Shown here in pieces: positions 41,918 to 49,530 of a stretch of DNA of 64,000 nt. The first letter of the stretch is position 1; every line of letters starts with the position of its first letter. Source of the DNA: Lentzea fradiae (lineage in GTDB: Bacteria > Actinomycetota > Actinomycetes > Mycobacteriales > Pseudonocardiaceae); assembly GCF_900100955.1 (NCBI RefSeq), contig NZ_FNCC01000001.1:248001-312000 (forward strand), given 5' to 3'. The notes under the pieces were generated by a model, which was given only the letters and a program-made list of their open reading frames with translations, ran no database searches and was not told the origin of the DNA. Made by a program: the position numbers and the translations under genes.

Positions 41918-41948
41918 CTTCACGTGAAGATATCCTTCGAGATAGCGT
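41918..41948 (+). promoter_or_regulatory. kdd operon control region with shared motif
   Basis: The 14-bp CGTGAAGATATCCT (41923-41936) is identical to the copy at 37830-37843. It overlaps a perfect 12-bp palindrome CTTCACGTGAAG (41918-41929) and the imperfect GAAGATATCCTTC (41926-41938). A possible promoter is TTCACG (41919-41924), 18 bp, TAGCGT (41943-41948), which puts the motif in the spacer. The GTG of kdd is at 41970. Confidence 0.6.
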
Positions 41949-41969
41949 CGTCGACCGAAGGATTTTCAG

Positions 41970-42980
41970 GTGAGCGCGTACGGACTGCACCGCGTCCTCG
42001 AACCCGCCGGTGTCCTGCCGCAGCAGGCGTGGCGGCTGGACGCGAGCCCGGTCCCGGCCGCTGACGAGGTCGTCGTCGCGGTCGAGCGCCTGAACCTGGA
42101 CGCGGCGTCGTTCCGCCAGCTCCGTGAGCAGCACGGCAGCGGCGCCGCGGTCCGGCAGGCGGTGCTCGGCATCGTCGCCGAGCGCGGCAAGATGCAGAAC
42201 CCGGTCACCGGGTCGGGCGGCATGCTGCTCGGCACCGTGCTGGAGGTGGGGCCCGAGTCGCCGCTTGGGCTGCGGGTGGGGGACAGGGTCGCGACGCTGG
42301 TCAGCCTCACCCTCACGCCGTTGCGGATCACCGACGGCCTGGAGGAGTGGGACGGCGAGGACGAGCAGGTGCCGTGCCGGGGGACCGCCGTGCTGTTCGG
42401 CCGGTCCATCGCGGCCGTGCTGCCGGACGACATGCCCAGCGAGCTGGCGTTGTCCGTGCTCGACGTGTGTGGCGCACCGGCACTGACGGACCGTGTGGTG
42501 CGCAAGCACCCCGGTGGGTCGGTGCTGGTGCTCGGCGGTGGCGGTAAGTCGGGTTCCCTCTCTCTTGCGGCCGCCCGTCAGGCCGGAGCGTCGCGCCTCG
42601 TGGCGTTGGTGCCGACCGAACGTGAGGCGGCGCAGGTCCGTGAGTCGGGCTTGGCGGACGAGGTCGTCATCGCGGACGCACGGAACCCCGTCGCCGTCGC
42701 CGAAGCGGTGGGCAAGCAGGTCGACGTCACGGTCGTGTGTGTGGACGTGCCGGGGTGCGAGCACGGCGCCATCCTCGCGACCGCCGACGGCGGCACCGTG
42801 ATCTTCTTCTCGATGGCGACCTCGTTCAGCGCCGCCGCTCTGGGAGCGGAGGGTCTGGCCGCCGACGTCGAGATGCTCGTCGGCAACGGGTATGTGCCTG
42901 GTCACGCCGCCTTCGCGCTCGACCTGGTCAGGAACCAGCCGGGTGTGCGGGCCCTGTTCGAGCAACGGCAGACTGCGTGA
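41970..42980 (+). CDS. kdd: L-erythro-3,5-diaminohexanoate dehydrogenase
   Basis: A 336-residue MDR-like dehydrogenase that oxidatively deaminates 3,5-diaminohexanoate to 5-amino-3-oxohexanoate with NAD. The N-terminal YGLHRVLEPAGVLPQQAWRLD, the FRQLREQHG segment, the RGKMQNPVTGSGGMLLGTV loop and the Rossmann motif SVLVLGGGGKSGSLSLAAARQ (in parts) are characteristic of Kdd. Its position as first gene of the kamDE-kal operon supports this strongly. The start is GTG 41970. The next gene starts one base after its stop. Confidence 0.9.
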   Translation: MSAYGLHRVLEPAGVLPQQAWRLDASPVPAADEVVVAVERLNLDAASFRQLREQHGSGAAVRQAVLGIVAERGKMQNPVTGSGGMLLGTVLEVGPESPLGLRVGDRVATLVSLTLTPLRITDGLEEWDGEDEQVPCRGTAVLFGRSIAAVLPDDMPSELALSVLDVCGAPALTDRVVRKHPGGSVLVLGGGGKSGSLSLAAARQAGASRLVALVPTEREAAQVRESGLADEVVIADARNPVAVAEAVGKQVDVTVVCVDVPGCEHGAILATADGGTVIFFSMATSFSAAALGAEGLAADVEMLVGNGYVPGHAAFALDLVRNQPGVRALFEQRQTA

Positions 42981-42981
42981 C

Positions 42982-44520
42982 GTGAGTACGCAACTTTTGG
43001 TCGGCGGACGCATCTACGCACCGGATGCGACGGCGATGGCCGTGACGGACGGCGTCGTCGTGTGGATCGGACAGGACTCGGTCGGCCGTGCGCTGCACCC
43101 CGACGCCGAGGTCATCGAGCTGAACGGCGCCTTCGTCGCGCCCGCGTTCGTCGACGCGCACGTGCACGCCACGTCCGCCGGCCTGCTCCTGACCGGCCTC
43201 GACCTGACCCGCACCGCCAGCGTCGCCGAACTGCTCCAGCAGGTGCGGGACGCCGAGGGCCTGCTGGTCTGGGGCCACGGCTGGGACGAGACGCGCTGGC
43301 CGGAGAACCGCCCGCCGACGCGCGCGGAGATCGACGAGGCCGCCGCGGGCAAGACGGTCTACCTGTCGCGCATCGACGTGCATTCCGCCGTCGTCTCCTC
43401 GGACCTGGTGACGGACGAGGTCCGTGCCGCAGACGGCTACACGGAGGACGGCCCTCTCGCGCGTGCCGCCCACCACCACGTGCGTGGCACGGCCAAAGCA
43501 GCCATCACGCCGGAACAGCGCGAAGCCGCGCAACGCGCGTTCCTCCGCCACGCCGCGTCGCAGGGCATCGCGTCCGTGCATGAGTGCGCGGGCCCGGACA
43601 TCTCCGGCGAGGACGACCTGCGCGACCTCCTCGCCGTGGACGAAGGCCCCGAGGTCGTCGCCTACTGGGGTTCCCACGACCTGCCGGACGTCCCCGTGCG
43701 TGGCCTGGCAGGCGACCACTTCGTGGACGGCGCGCTCGGCTCGCGCACGGCCGCCTTGGTCGAGCCCTACGCCGACGCCCCGACCTCCGGCGCGCTCTAC
43801 CTGACCGCCCAGCAGATCGCCGACCACCTGGTGAAGTGCACCGAGCAGGGCCTCCAGGCCGGCTTCCACGTCATCGGCGACGCGGGCATGGCCACCGTGG
43901 TCGAGGGCTTCACGATCGCCGAGAAAACCCTCGGCACCCCGGCACTCGCGTCGGCGCGCCACCGCCTCGAACACGTCGAGATGGTGACAGCGGAGCAGGC
44001 CGCCCAACTCGCCGGGTGGGGTGTCATCGCCTCGGTCCAGCCGTTGTTCGACGCCGAGTGGGGCGGGCCGACCGGCATGTACGCCCAGCGGCTCGGAACC
44101 GAGCGCGGTGTGGGGCTGAACCCCTTTTCCCGCCTCGCGGCAGCAGGCGTAGTCCTCGCGTTCGGCTCCGACACCCCCGTGACCGCCATCGACCCGTGGG
44201 CCGCCGTGCGCGCGGCGGTGCACCACCGGACCGAGGGCTTCGGCGTCTCCCCACGCGCCGCGTTCACCGCGCACACGCGTGGCGGCTGGCGTGCGGCGGG
44301 CGTGGACGACGGCCTGACCGGCACGCTCCAGCCCGGCGCCCCCGCGACGTACGCGGTGTGGGAGACCGGTGACCTGGTCGTCGCCGGGTCCGACGCCCGC
44401 GTGCAGCGCTGGTCCACCGACCCGCGCTCGGGCGTACCCGGCCTGCCCGACCTGACCGGTCCCGCGCCCGTGTGCGTGCGGACCGTGCTGAACGGCCGGA
44501 CGATCTACGAGAGGAAGTGA
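42982..44520 (+). CDS. Amidohydrolase family 3 (YtcJ-like) protein within the lysine operon
   Basis: A 512-residue metal-dependent hydrolase starting at GTG 42982, one base after the kdd stop. The metal-binding DAHVHA follows FVAPAFV near residue 55, HVIGDAGM and RHRLEHVEM lie in the C-terminal half, and the last metal ligand is Asp in FGSDTPV. It belongs to the YtcJ-like amidohydrolases, whose substrates are mostly unknown. It is embedded between kdd and kamD and translationally coupled, yet the classical lysine fermentation pathway has no such step. One guess is opening of a lactam formed from 5-amino-3-oxohexanoate. Confidence 0.85.
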   Translation: MSTQLLVGGRIYAPDATAMAVTDGVVVWIGQDSVGRALHPDAEVIELNGAFVAPAFVDAHVHATSAGLLLTGLDLTRTASVAELLQQVRDAEGLLVWGHGWDETRWPENRPPTRAEIDEAAAGKTVYLSRIDVHSAVVSSDLVTDEVRAADGYTEDGPLARAAHHHVRGTAKAAITPEQREAAQRAFLRHAASQGIASVHECAGPDISGEDDLRDLLAVDEGPEVVAYWGSHDLPDVPVRGLAGDHFVDGALGSRTAALVEPYADAPTSGALYLTAQQIADHLVKCTEQGLQAGFHVIGDAGMATVVEGFTIAEKTLGTPALASARHRLEHVEMVTAEQAAQLAGWGVIASVQPLFDAEWGGPTGMYAQRLGTERGVGLNPFSRLAAAGVVLAFGSDTPVTAIDPWAAVRAAVHHRTEGFGVSPRAAFTAHTRGGWRAAGVDDGLTGTLQPGAPATYAVWETGDLVVAGSDARVQRWSTDPRSGVPGLPDLTGPAPVCVRTVLNGRTIYERK

Positions 44521-44524
44521 CTTG

Positions 44525-46093
44525 ATGGCGTTGCTCGACCTCGACCCCAAGGTGGTCGCCACCGCGCGTGAGCTCGCGGCGCGGGCGGCCGAGCCGGTGG
44601 TGTCGCTCGCGAAGGCGCACACCACCGTCGCCGTCGAGCGCGCCACCCTCCGGCTGGCCGGCATCACCGGCGCGGACTCCACCCACCGCGCCGGTGACGT
44701 GCCGTGGGTCAACCGCGTGATCGACACCGTGCGCGAGCAGTGCGGGCTGGAGCACGGCGTGGCGCTTCCCGCGTTCCACGCGCTGCGGCAGCACGACCTC
44801 GGCACCCTCACCGAGCTCGCCGAGGCCACCGCCGCCGGCCAGGTCCAGTTCACGATCCCCACCGGCAAGGACCTGACGGCCGCGCGGAAGGCCGCCACGT
44901 CCGCGGTGGCCAAGGGCATCAGGACGGTCGACCGCAACCGGGCGCAGCGCGACAAGCTCGTCGCCAAGTGGGGCGACCCCGCGCAACGACCGTGGATCTA
45001 CCTGATCGTCGCGACCGGCGACATCGACGAGGACGTCGTGCAGGCGCAGAACGCGGCTCGTGCGGGCGCGGACATCATCGCCGTCATCCGGTCGACCGGG
45101 CAGTCGCTGCTCGACTACGTCCCGGAAGGCGCCACGCACCACGGGTTCGCGGGCACCTACGCCACGCAGGAGAACTTCCGGATCATGCGGGCGGCGCTCG
45201 ACGACGTGTCCAAGGAGGTCGGCCGGTACGTGCGGCTGACCAACTACGCGTCCGGCCTGTGCATGCCCGAGATCGCCGTCCTGGCCGGTCTCCAGCGTCT
45301 GGACATGATGTTGAACGACTCGATGTACGGCATCCTGTTCCGCGACATCAACCCGATCCGCACGTTCGTCGACCAGCGCTTCTCCCGCCAGGTCCACGCC
45401 CGTGCCGGCATCATCATCAACACCGGCGAGGACAACTACCTCACCACCGCGGACGCCGTCGAGGCCGCGCACACCGTCACCGTCTCGCAGCTGCTCAACG
45501 AGCACTTCGCCCACGAGGCGGGACTGCCCGACCACCTGCTGGGCCTCGGGCACGCGTTCGAGATCAACCCGGAGGTGCCCGACTCGTTCCGGCTGGAGCT
45601 CGCCCACGCGCTGCTCGCCCGCGAGCTGTTCCCGGACGCGCCGCTCAAGTGGATGCCGCCCACCAAGCACATGACCGGCGACGTGTTCAACGGCTACCTG
45701 CTCGACGGGTTCTTCAACCTCGCGGGCGTCCTGACCGGACAGTCGATCCTGCTCGTCGGCATGATGACCGAGGCCGTCGTGACGCCGTTCCTCTCCGACC
45801 GGGACCTGGCGCTGCGCAACGTCCGGTACGTCCTGAACGCGGCGGGCAGCCTCGCGGAGGACTTCCGCCCCGCGCCGGACGGGCTCATCGTCAAGCGGGC
45901 CCACCAGGTGCTCGGCGAGGCCGTCGACCTGCTCGCCCGCATCGTCGACGACGGTCTGCTGAACGCGATCGCGGACGGCACGTTCGGCCTGATGAAGCGC
46001 CCGGCGGACAAGGGCAAGGGCGCGGACGGCGTGGTCGAGAAGGCGCCCGAGTACTTCAACCCGGCGAGCGAGATGCTGGAGGCAGCTCAGTGA
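44525..46093 (+). CDS. kamD: Lysine 5,6-aminomutase alpha subunit
   Basis: A 522-residue alpha subunit, close to the normal family length. It works with KamE and adenosylcobalamin/PLP to turn beta-lysine into 3,5-diaminohexanoate. Typical segments are HRAGDVPWVNRVIDTVREQ, GADIIAVIRSTGQSLLDYVP, GTYATQENFRIMRAALDDVS and PPTKHMTGDVFNGYLLDG (each in parts). The ATG at 44525 is chosen over TTG 44522 because GAGAGGAAG ends eight bases before it. The stop overlaps the kamE start (GTGA). Confidence 0.95.
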   Translation: MALLDLDPKVVATARELAARAAEPVVSLAKAHTTVAVERATLRLAGITGADSTHRAGDVPWVNRVIDTVREQCGLEHGVALPAFHALRQHDLGTLTELAEATAAGQVQFTIPTGKDLTAARKAATSAVAKGIRTVDRNRAQRDKLVAKWGDPAQRPWIYLIVATGDIDEDVVQAQNAARAGADIIAVIRSTGQSLLDYVPEGATHHGFAGTYATQENFRIMRAALDDVSKEVGRYVRLTNYASGLCMPEIAVLAGLQRLDMMLNDSMYGILFRDINPIRTFVDQRFSRQVHARAGIIINTGEDNYLTTADAVEAAHTVTVSQLLNEHFAHEAGLPDHLLGLGHAFEINPEVPDSFRLELAHALLARELFPDAPLKWMPPTKHMTGDVFNGYLLDGFFNLAGVLTGQSILLVGMMTEAVVTPFLSDRDLALRNVRYVLNAAGSLAEDFRPAPDGLIVKRAHQVLGEAVDLLARIVDDGLLNAIADGTFGLMKRPADKGKGADGVVEKAPEYFNPASEMLEAAQ

Positions 46094-46851
46094 GCGAGGA
46101 CGTCACGACGAGCAGGTACGTGCGGCCGTACGGCGACACCACCGGCGACGGCATGGTCCAGACGTCGTTCACGCTGCCGATCCCGTTCGGTCCCAAGGCA
46201 GACGGCGCGGCGCAGCAGCTCGCGAACAAGATGGGCCTGGACCCCGCGATGGTGGTCCACTCGAACCCGATCGGCGACAACTTCACGTTCTTCGTCGTCT
46301 ACGGCTCGGTGAAGCACCTCGTCGACCTCGACGAGGTCAAGGTCGTCGAACGCGAGTACCCGCTGCTCTCGCCCGCCGAGGTCAACACGACGCTGAAGAA
46401 GCTGTTGCGGCGCAAGCTCGTCGTGGTCGGCGGCTGCATCGGCACCGACGCGCACACCGTCGGCATCGACGCGATCCTCAACATCAAGGGCTTCGCCGGT
46501 GAGAAGGGCCTGGAGTACTACCGCGAGCTGAAGGTCGTGAACCTCGGCGCGCAGGTGAGCGTCCCGGAGCTGGTCCGCAGCGCCCGTGCGGAGAAAGCCG
46601 ACGCCGTGCTGGTCTCCCAGGTCGTGACGCAGCGCGACGCGCACATCCTGAACACGCAGGAGATGTCCGCGGCGTTCCGCGAGGCGATGGGGGACAGGCG
46701 GCCCCTGCTCGTCGCCGGAGGCCCGCGCTTCGACCCGCTGATGGCGGGCGAGCTGGGGGTTGACCGAGTTTTCTCCCGGGGTACCACGCCGGGTGAGGTC
46801 GCGAGCTACCTGGTGCACGCGATCAAGGAGAAGAAGGGGGTCGCCGCGTGA
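46090..46851 (+). CDS. kamE: Lysine 5,6-aminomutase beta subunit (B12/PLP-binding)
   Basis: A 253-residue beta subunit beginning at the overlapping GTG. The cobalamin-binding signature DxHxxG is present as Asp120-Ala-His122-Thr-Val-Gly125 in [28 protein letters not shown] follows, in which Lys133 corresponds to the PLP-lysine of clostridial KamE. The C-terminal half completes the B12 Rossmann domain ([26 protein letters not shown]). It needs reactivation like other B12 mutases, but no reactivase gene is seen in the window. Its stop overlaps the next GTG. Confidence 0.95.
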   Translation: MSEDVTTSRYVRPYGDTTGDGMVQTSFTLPIPFGPKADGAAQQLANKMGLDPAMVVHSNPIGDNFTFFVVYGSVKHLVDLDEVKVVEREYPLLSPAEVNTTLKKLLRRKLVVVGGCIGTDAHTVGIDAILNIKGFAGEKGLEYYRELKVVNLGAQVSVPELVRSARAEKADAVLVSQVVTQRDAHILNTQEMSAAFREAMGDRRPLLVAGGPRFDPLMAGELGVDRVFSRGTTPGEVASYLVHAIKEKKGVAA

Positions 46852-47246
46852 GCGGGGCTTTGGTCGAAGGCTTTCAGGTGACGCACCGCCGTTACGTGCC
46901 GCACTCCCACGCGCACTACGGGGGCAGCCTCGTCGACGGCGCGTACGGGCTCGGCATGTTCGGCGACGTCGCCACGGAGCTGCTCATCCACACCGACGCC
47001 GACGAGGGCCTCTTCGCGGGCTACAGCTCCGTCGAGTTCGCCGCGCCGATCCAGACCGGTGACGTCGTCGAGGCCACCGCGACACTGGTCCGGATCGGAA
47101 AGCGCTCTCGCGAGATCGAGTTCGAGGCGCGCGTGGTCTGCCGTTCCGCACCGGAACGCGGCCCGTCGGCGGCGGGCGTGCTGCCAGAGCCGATCGTCGT
47201 GACGCGGGCGCGCGGCACCGTCGTGGCGCCGAAAGCCGCCGAATAA
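46848..47246 (+). CDS. kal: 3-aminobutyryl-CoA ammonia-lyase (hotdog fold)
   Basis: A 132-residue hotdog-fold protein that should eliminate ammonia from 3-aminobutyryl-CoA to give crotonyl-CoA. The conserved core [29 protein letters not shown] and [24 protein letters not shown] (in parts) match Kal rather than thioesterases. The GTG start overlaps the kamE stop. Kal needs the CoA ester made by Kce, yet no Kce gene is present here. A Pro/Ala-rich tail of about 35 residues follows the fold. Confidence 0.9.
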   Translation: MSGALVEGFQVTHRRYVPHSHAHYGGSLVDGAYGLGMFGDVATELLIHTDADEGLFAGYSSVEFAAPIQTGDVVEATATLVRIGKRSREIEFEARVVCRSAPERGPSAAGVLPEPIVVTRARGTVVAPKAAE

Positions 47247-47315
47247 ACCCGAGATCGAGGTCGAACCGGCGGACGTCCTGCTCCGAACCCCTGACTGCGG
47301 GGAGGGGGCAGGACG

Positions 47316-47597
47316 ATGCCGTTGGGGAGCAGGCACCGGTTGCGCCGCGGCGCACTCGCCGCCTTCACCGCCGTGGAGCTGTTCGCGGCCTCCGCTTACC
47401 CGGCCCGCGCCGATCCGCCGTCCGTCGTGGACAGTGCCGCGATCCCCACCCTCCGGGACCGCGTCTCCGAAACCAGGCCCGCCAGTGGCGCAGGTCTGCC
47501 GACGATGCACCTGACCTGCGGTTACGTCCCGCCCCCTGTCGGAACCGAGGCCACCTTCGCCGGCTCTTGGCCCGGCAGATCGGCCTGCACTTCGTAG
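47316..47597 (+). CDS. Small putative secreted protein
   Basis: A 93-residue protein with a plausible signal peptide (SRHRLRRGALAAFTAVELFA followed by SAYPARA) and a good ribosome-binding site (GGAGGGGGCAGGACG). The mature part is Pro/Thr-rich with two cysteines (LTCGYVPPP, RSACTS). Codon third positions are mostly G/C, consistent with real coding. No family recognised; it could also be the 5' remnant of a longer secreted protein. Confidence 0.45.
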   Translation: MPLGSRHRLRRGALAAFTAVELFAASAYPARADPPSVVDSAAIPTLRDRVSETRPASGAGLPTMHLTCGYVPPPVGTEATFAGSWPGRSACTS

Positions 47598-47736
47598 GTG
47601 TCTCATTTCGAGCGACGTGCGCACCACGCACGGGTGAACGAGGACCAGACCAATCTCCGCTGATTCGACCGCAACCTCCCGGGCACTCCTCCGTTGGTCA
47701 ATACAGAGGTAGTGACATGCCGGGAGGATGGCCGCA

Positions 47737-48087
47737 GTGAAGATCGACCACCAAGGGGACCTTCCCCCGTACGAGCAGGTGCGCGTGCACTACGCACACG
47801 CCATCTCGAACCGAGAGCTGCCGGTGGGGGCCAAGCTGCCTACGGTGCGTGCCCTGGCGAAGGACCTGGGCCTGGCCGTCAACACGGTCGCGCGCGCCTA
47901 CCGCGAGCTGGAGGAGGCGGGCCTGGTCGAGACGCGGGGCCGCGCCGGAACCGTGGTCAGCGCGAACGGTGACAGCAACCGCGAACGCGTCCGCGCCGCC
48001 GCCGCCCAGTACGCGGCGATGTCCGCCGAGCTGGGCCTCAGCTCCGCCGAGGCGCTGGACATCGTCCGCGCTGCTCTGAACCGCTGA
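47737..48087 (+). CDS. GntR-family regulator, YtrA type
   Basis: About 116 residues from GTG 47737. The ATG at 47728 is less likely, because GGGAGG directly abuts it but sits nine bases before this GTG. The winged-helix domain (PPYEQVRVHYAHAISNRELPVGAKLPTVRALAKDLGLAVNTVARAY, in parts) is followed only by a short C-terminal helix pair, as in the YtrA subfamily, which lacks a ligand domain and often controls ABC transporters. None is adjacent. Whether it controls the lysine operon is unknown. Confidence 0.87.
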   Translation: MKIDHQGDLPPYEQVRVHYAHAISNRELPVGAKLPTVRALAKDLGLAVNTVARAYRELEEAGLVETRGRAGTVVSANGDSNRERVRAAAAQYAAMSAELGLSSAEALDIVRAALNR

Positions 48088-48100
48088 CGACGTTGTCCAA

Positions 48101-48128
48101 CCGCTGCCCGCGGGTGCGTGGGCAGCGG
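48101..48128 (+). terminator. Hairpin after gntR
   Basis: CCGCTGCCC (48101-48109) and GGGCAGCGG (48120-48128) are perfect 9-bp inverted repeats with a 10-base loop, 13 bp after the gntR stop codon. A U-tract is absent. Nothing further was recognised in 48129-48332. Confidence 0.6.
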
Positions 48129-48332
48129 AACCCTCGGCTCCTTCCACGCGGCGTCACCGCGTTCGTGCCCACCCCGAGCCGCCGAAAGCGGCTGTCAACC
48201 CACCGTTCGGCGATCAGTGGACAACTCCGCGTAGACCGCTCCACGAAAGGGTCGTCACACGCCGATCCATCACCCGTTCGCGACCTTCCAACCTGCTGAA
48301 ACGCCGCTAGGCTGCCCCGTGGACCGCGAATA

Positions 48333-48346
48333 ACTGACTCGTCAGT
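48333..48346. promoter_or_regulatory. Small palindromic operator before acyl-CoA dehydrogenase
   Basis: ACTGAC-TC-GTCAGT is a perfect 6-bp inverted repeat 17 bp before the start codon. Sites of this form upstream of acyl-CoA metabolism genes are often bound by TetR-type repressors. No regulator is adjacent, so the binder may be encoded elsewhere. Confidence 0.5.
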
Positions 48347-48363
48347 CAAATTGGGAGTGGGAG

Positions 48364-49530
48364 ATGGGGCGGACCGTCCGCGACGGCCTGCGGCTCACAG
48401 CCGACCAGCACCAGTTCGTCGAGCTCGCCCGTGAGTTCGCCGCCTGCGAGATCCGCCCGCGCGCGCGAGCCGTGGACGAGGCCGACGTCGAGTCGCCGCT
48501 CGACCTGTGGGAGAAGGCGGCGAAGCTCGGGCTGACGAGCTTCATGATCCCCGAGCGGTTCGGCGGCGGTGGCGTCACCGACCTGCTCACCCAGGTGCTC
48601 GTCCAGCAGGAGCTGTGCCACGGCGACATCGGCATCGGCAACCTGATCACCTCCAACGGCTTCTTCAGCGCCCCGGTCGAGCACCTCGGCACCGTCGAGC
48701 AGCAGGAACGCTTCCTCCGGCCGTTGGGGACCGACACGCCGCCGCTCACCGCCGTCGCGGTCACCGAACCCGGCAACGGCTCCGACGCGGCCGGCATCCA
48801 GACGTTCGCCAGGCGCGACGGCGACCACTACGTCCTCAACGGACAGAAGACCTGGATCTCCAACGCCCCCTACGCCGAGCACTTCGTCATCTTCGCGACC
48901 GTCGACCCGTCGAAGCGCGCCAAGGGCGTCACCGCGTTCGTCGTGCCGAGGGACACGCAGGGCCTCGAAGTCGGGCCGCCGTTCCGCAAAATGGGACAAC
49001 GCGCGATCGTGAACGCCGAGGTGTTCCTCGACGACGTGCGCGTGCCCGCGGAGAACCGGCTCGGCGAGGAGGGGCAGGGGTTCGTCGGGCTGATGCGCAC
49101 GTTCGACGCCTCGCGCATCCTCATCGGCGCCGCCACGACCGGACTCGCCCGCGCGGCGCTGGACTTCGCCAACGACTACGCGCGCACCAGGACCCAGTTC
49201 GGCGTGCCGATCATCCAGCACCAGGCCGTGGCGTTCCGGCTGGCCGACATGGCCACCCGCGTCGACACCGCGCACCTGCTCACCGTGCGCGCGGCGGCTC
49301 TGTACGACGACGGTTTCGAGGTCGCGCAGGAGTCCGCGATGGCGAAGCTCGTCGGGTCCGAGAACGCGATGTGGTGCACGCACGCGGCCGTGCAGACGTT
49401 GGGCGGCTACGGCTACTCGCGCGAGTACCCCGTCGAACGCTGGATGCGCGACGCGAAGCTCGAAGAGATCGAGGAAGGCACCTCGGACATCCAGCGCCTC
49501 ATCATCTCCCGGGGACTCGGTGCGAGATGA
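48364..49530 (+). CDS. Acyl-CoA dehydrogenase
   Basis: A 388-residue flavoprotein of the acyl-CoA dehydrogenase family. Visible signatures include VAVTEPGNGSDAAGIQTFA (FAD/substrate loop, about 135-153), GQKTWISNAPYAE, TLGGYGYSREYPVERWMRDA and the catalytic Glu region LEEIEEGTSDIQRLIISR near 370 (in parts). It oxidises an acyl-CoA to the enoyl-CoA and passes electrons to ETF. The ATGA overlap with the next gene suggests that the acyl-CoA ligase supplies its substrate. The acyl group cannot be deduced. Confidence 0.93.
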   Translation: MGRTVRDGLRLTADQHQFVELAREFAACEIRPRARAVDEADVESPLDLWEKAAKLGLTSFMIPERFGGGGVTDLLTQVLVQQELCHGDIGIGNLITSNGFFSAPVEHLGTVEQQERFLRPLGTDTPPLTAVAVTEPGNGSDAAGIQTFARRDGDHYVLNGQKTWISNAPYAEHFVIFATVDPSKRAKGVTAFVVPRDTQGLEVGPPFRKMGQRAIVNAEVFLDDVRVPAENRLGEEGQGFVGLMRTFDASRILIGAATTGLARAALDFANDYARTRTQFGVPIIQHQAVAFRLADMATRVDTAHLLTVRAAALYDDGFEVAQESAMAKLVGSENAMWCTHAAVQTLGGYGYSREYPVERWMRDAKLEEIEEGTSDIQRLIISRGLGAR

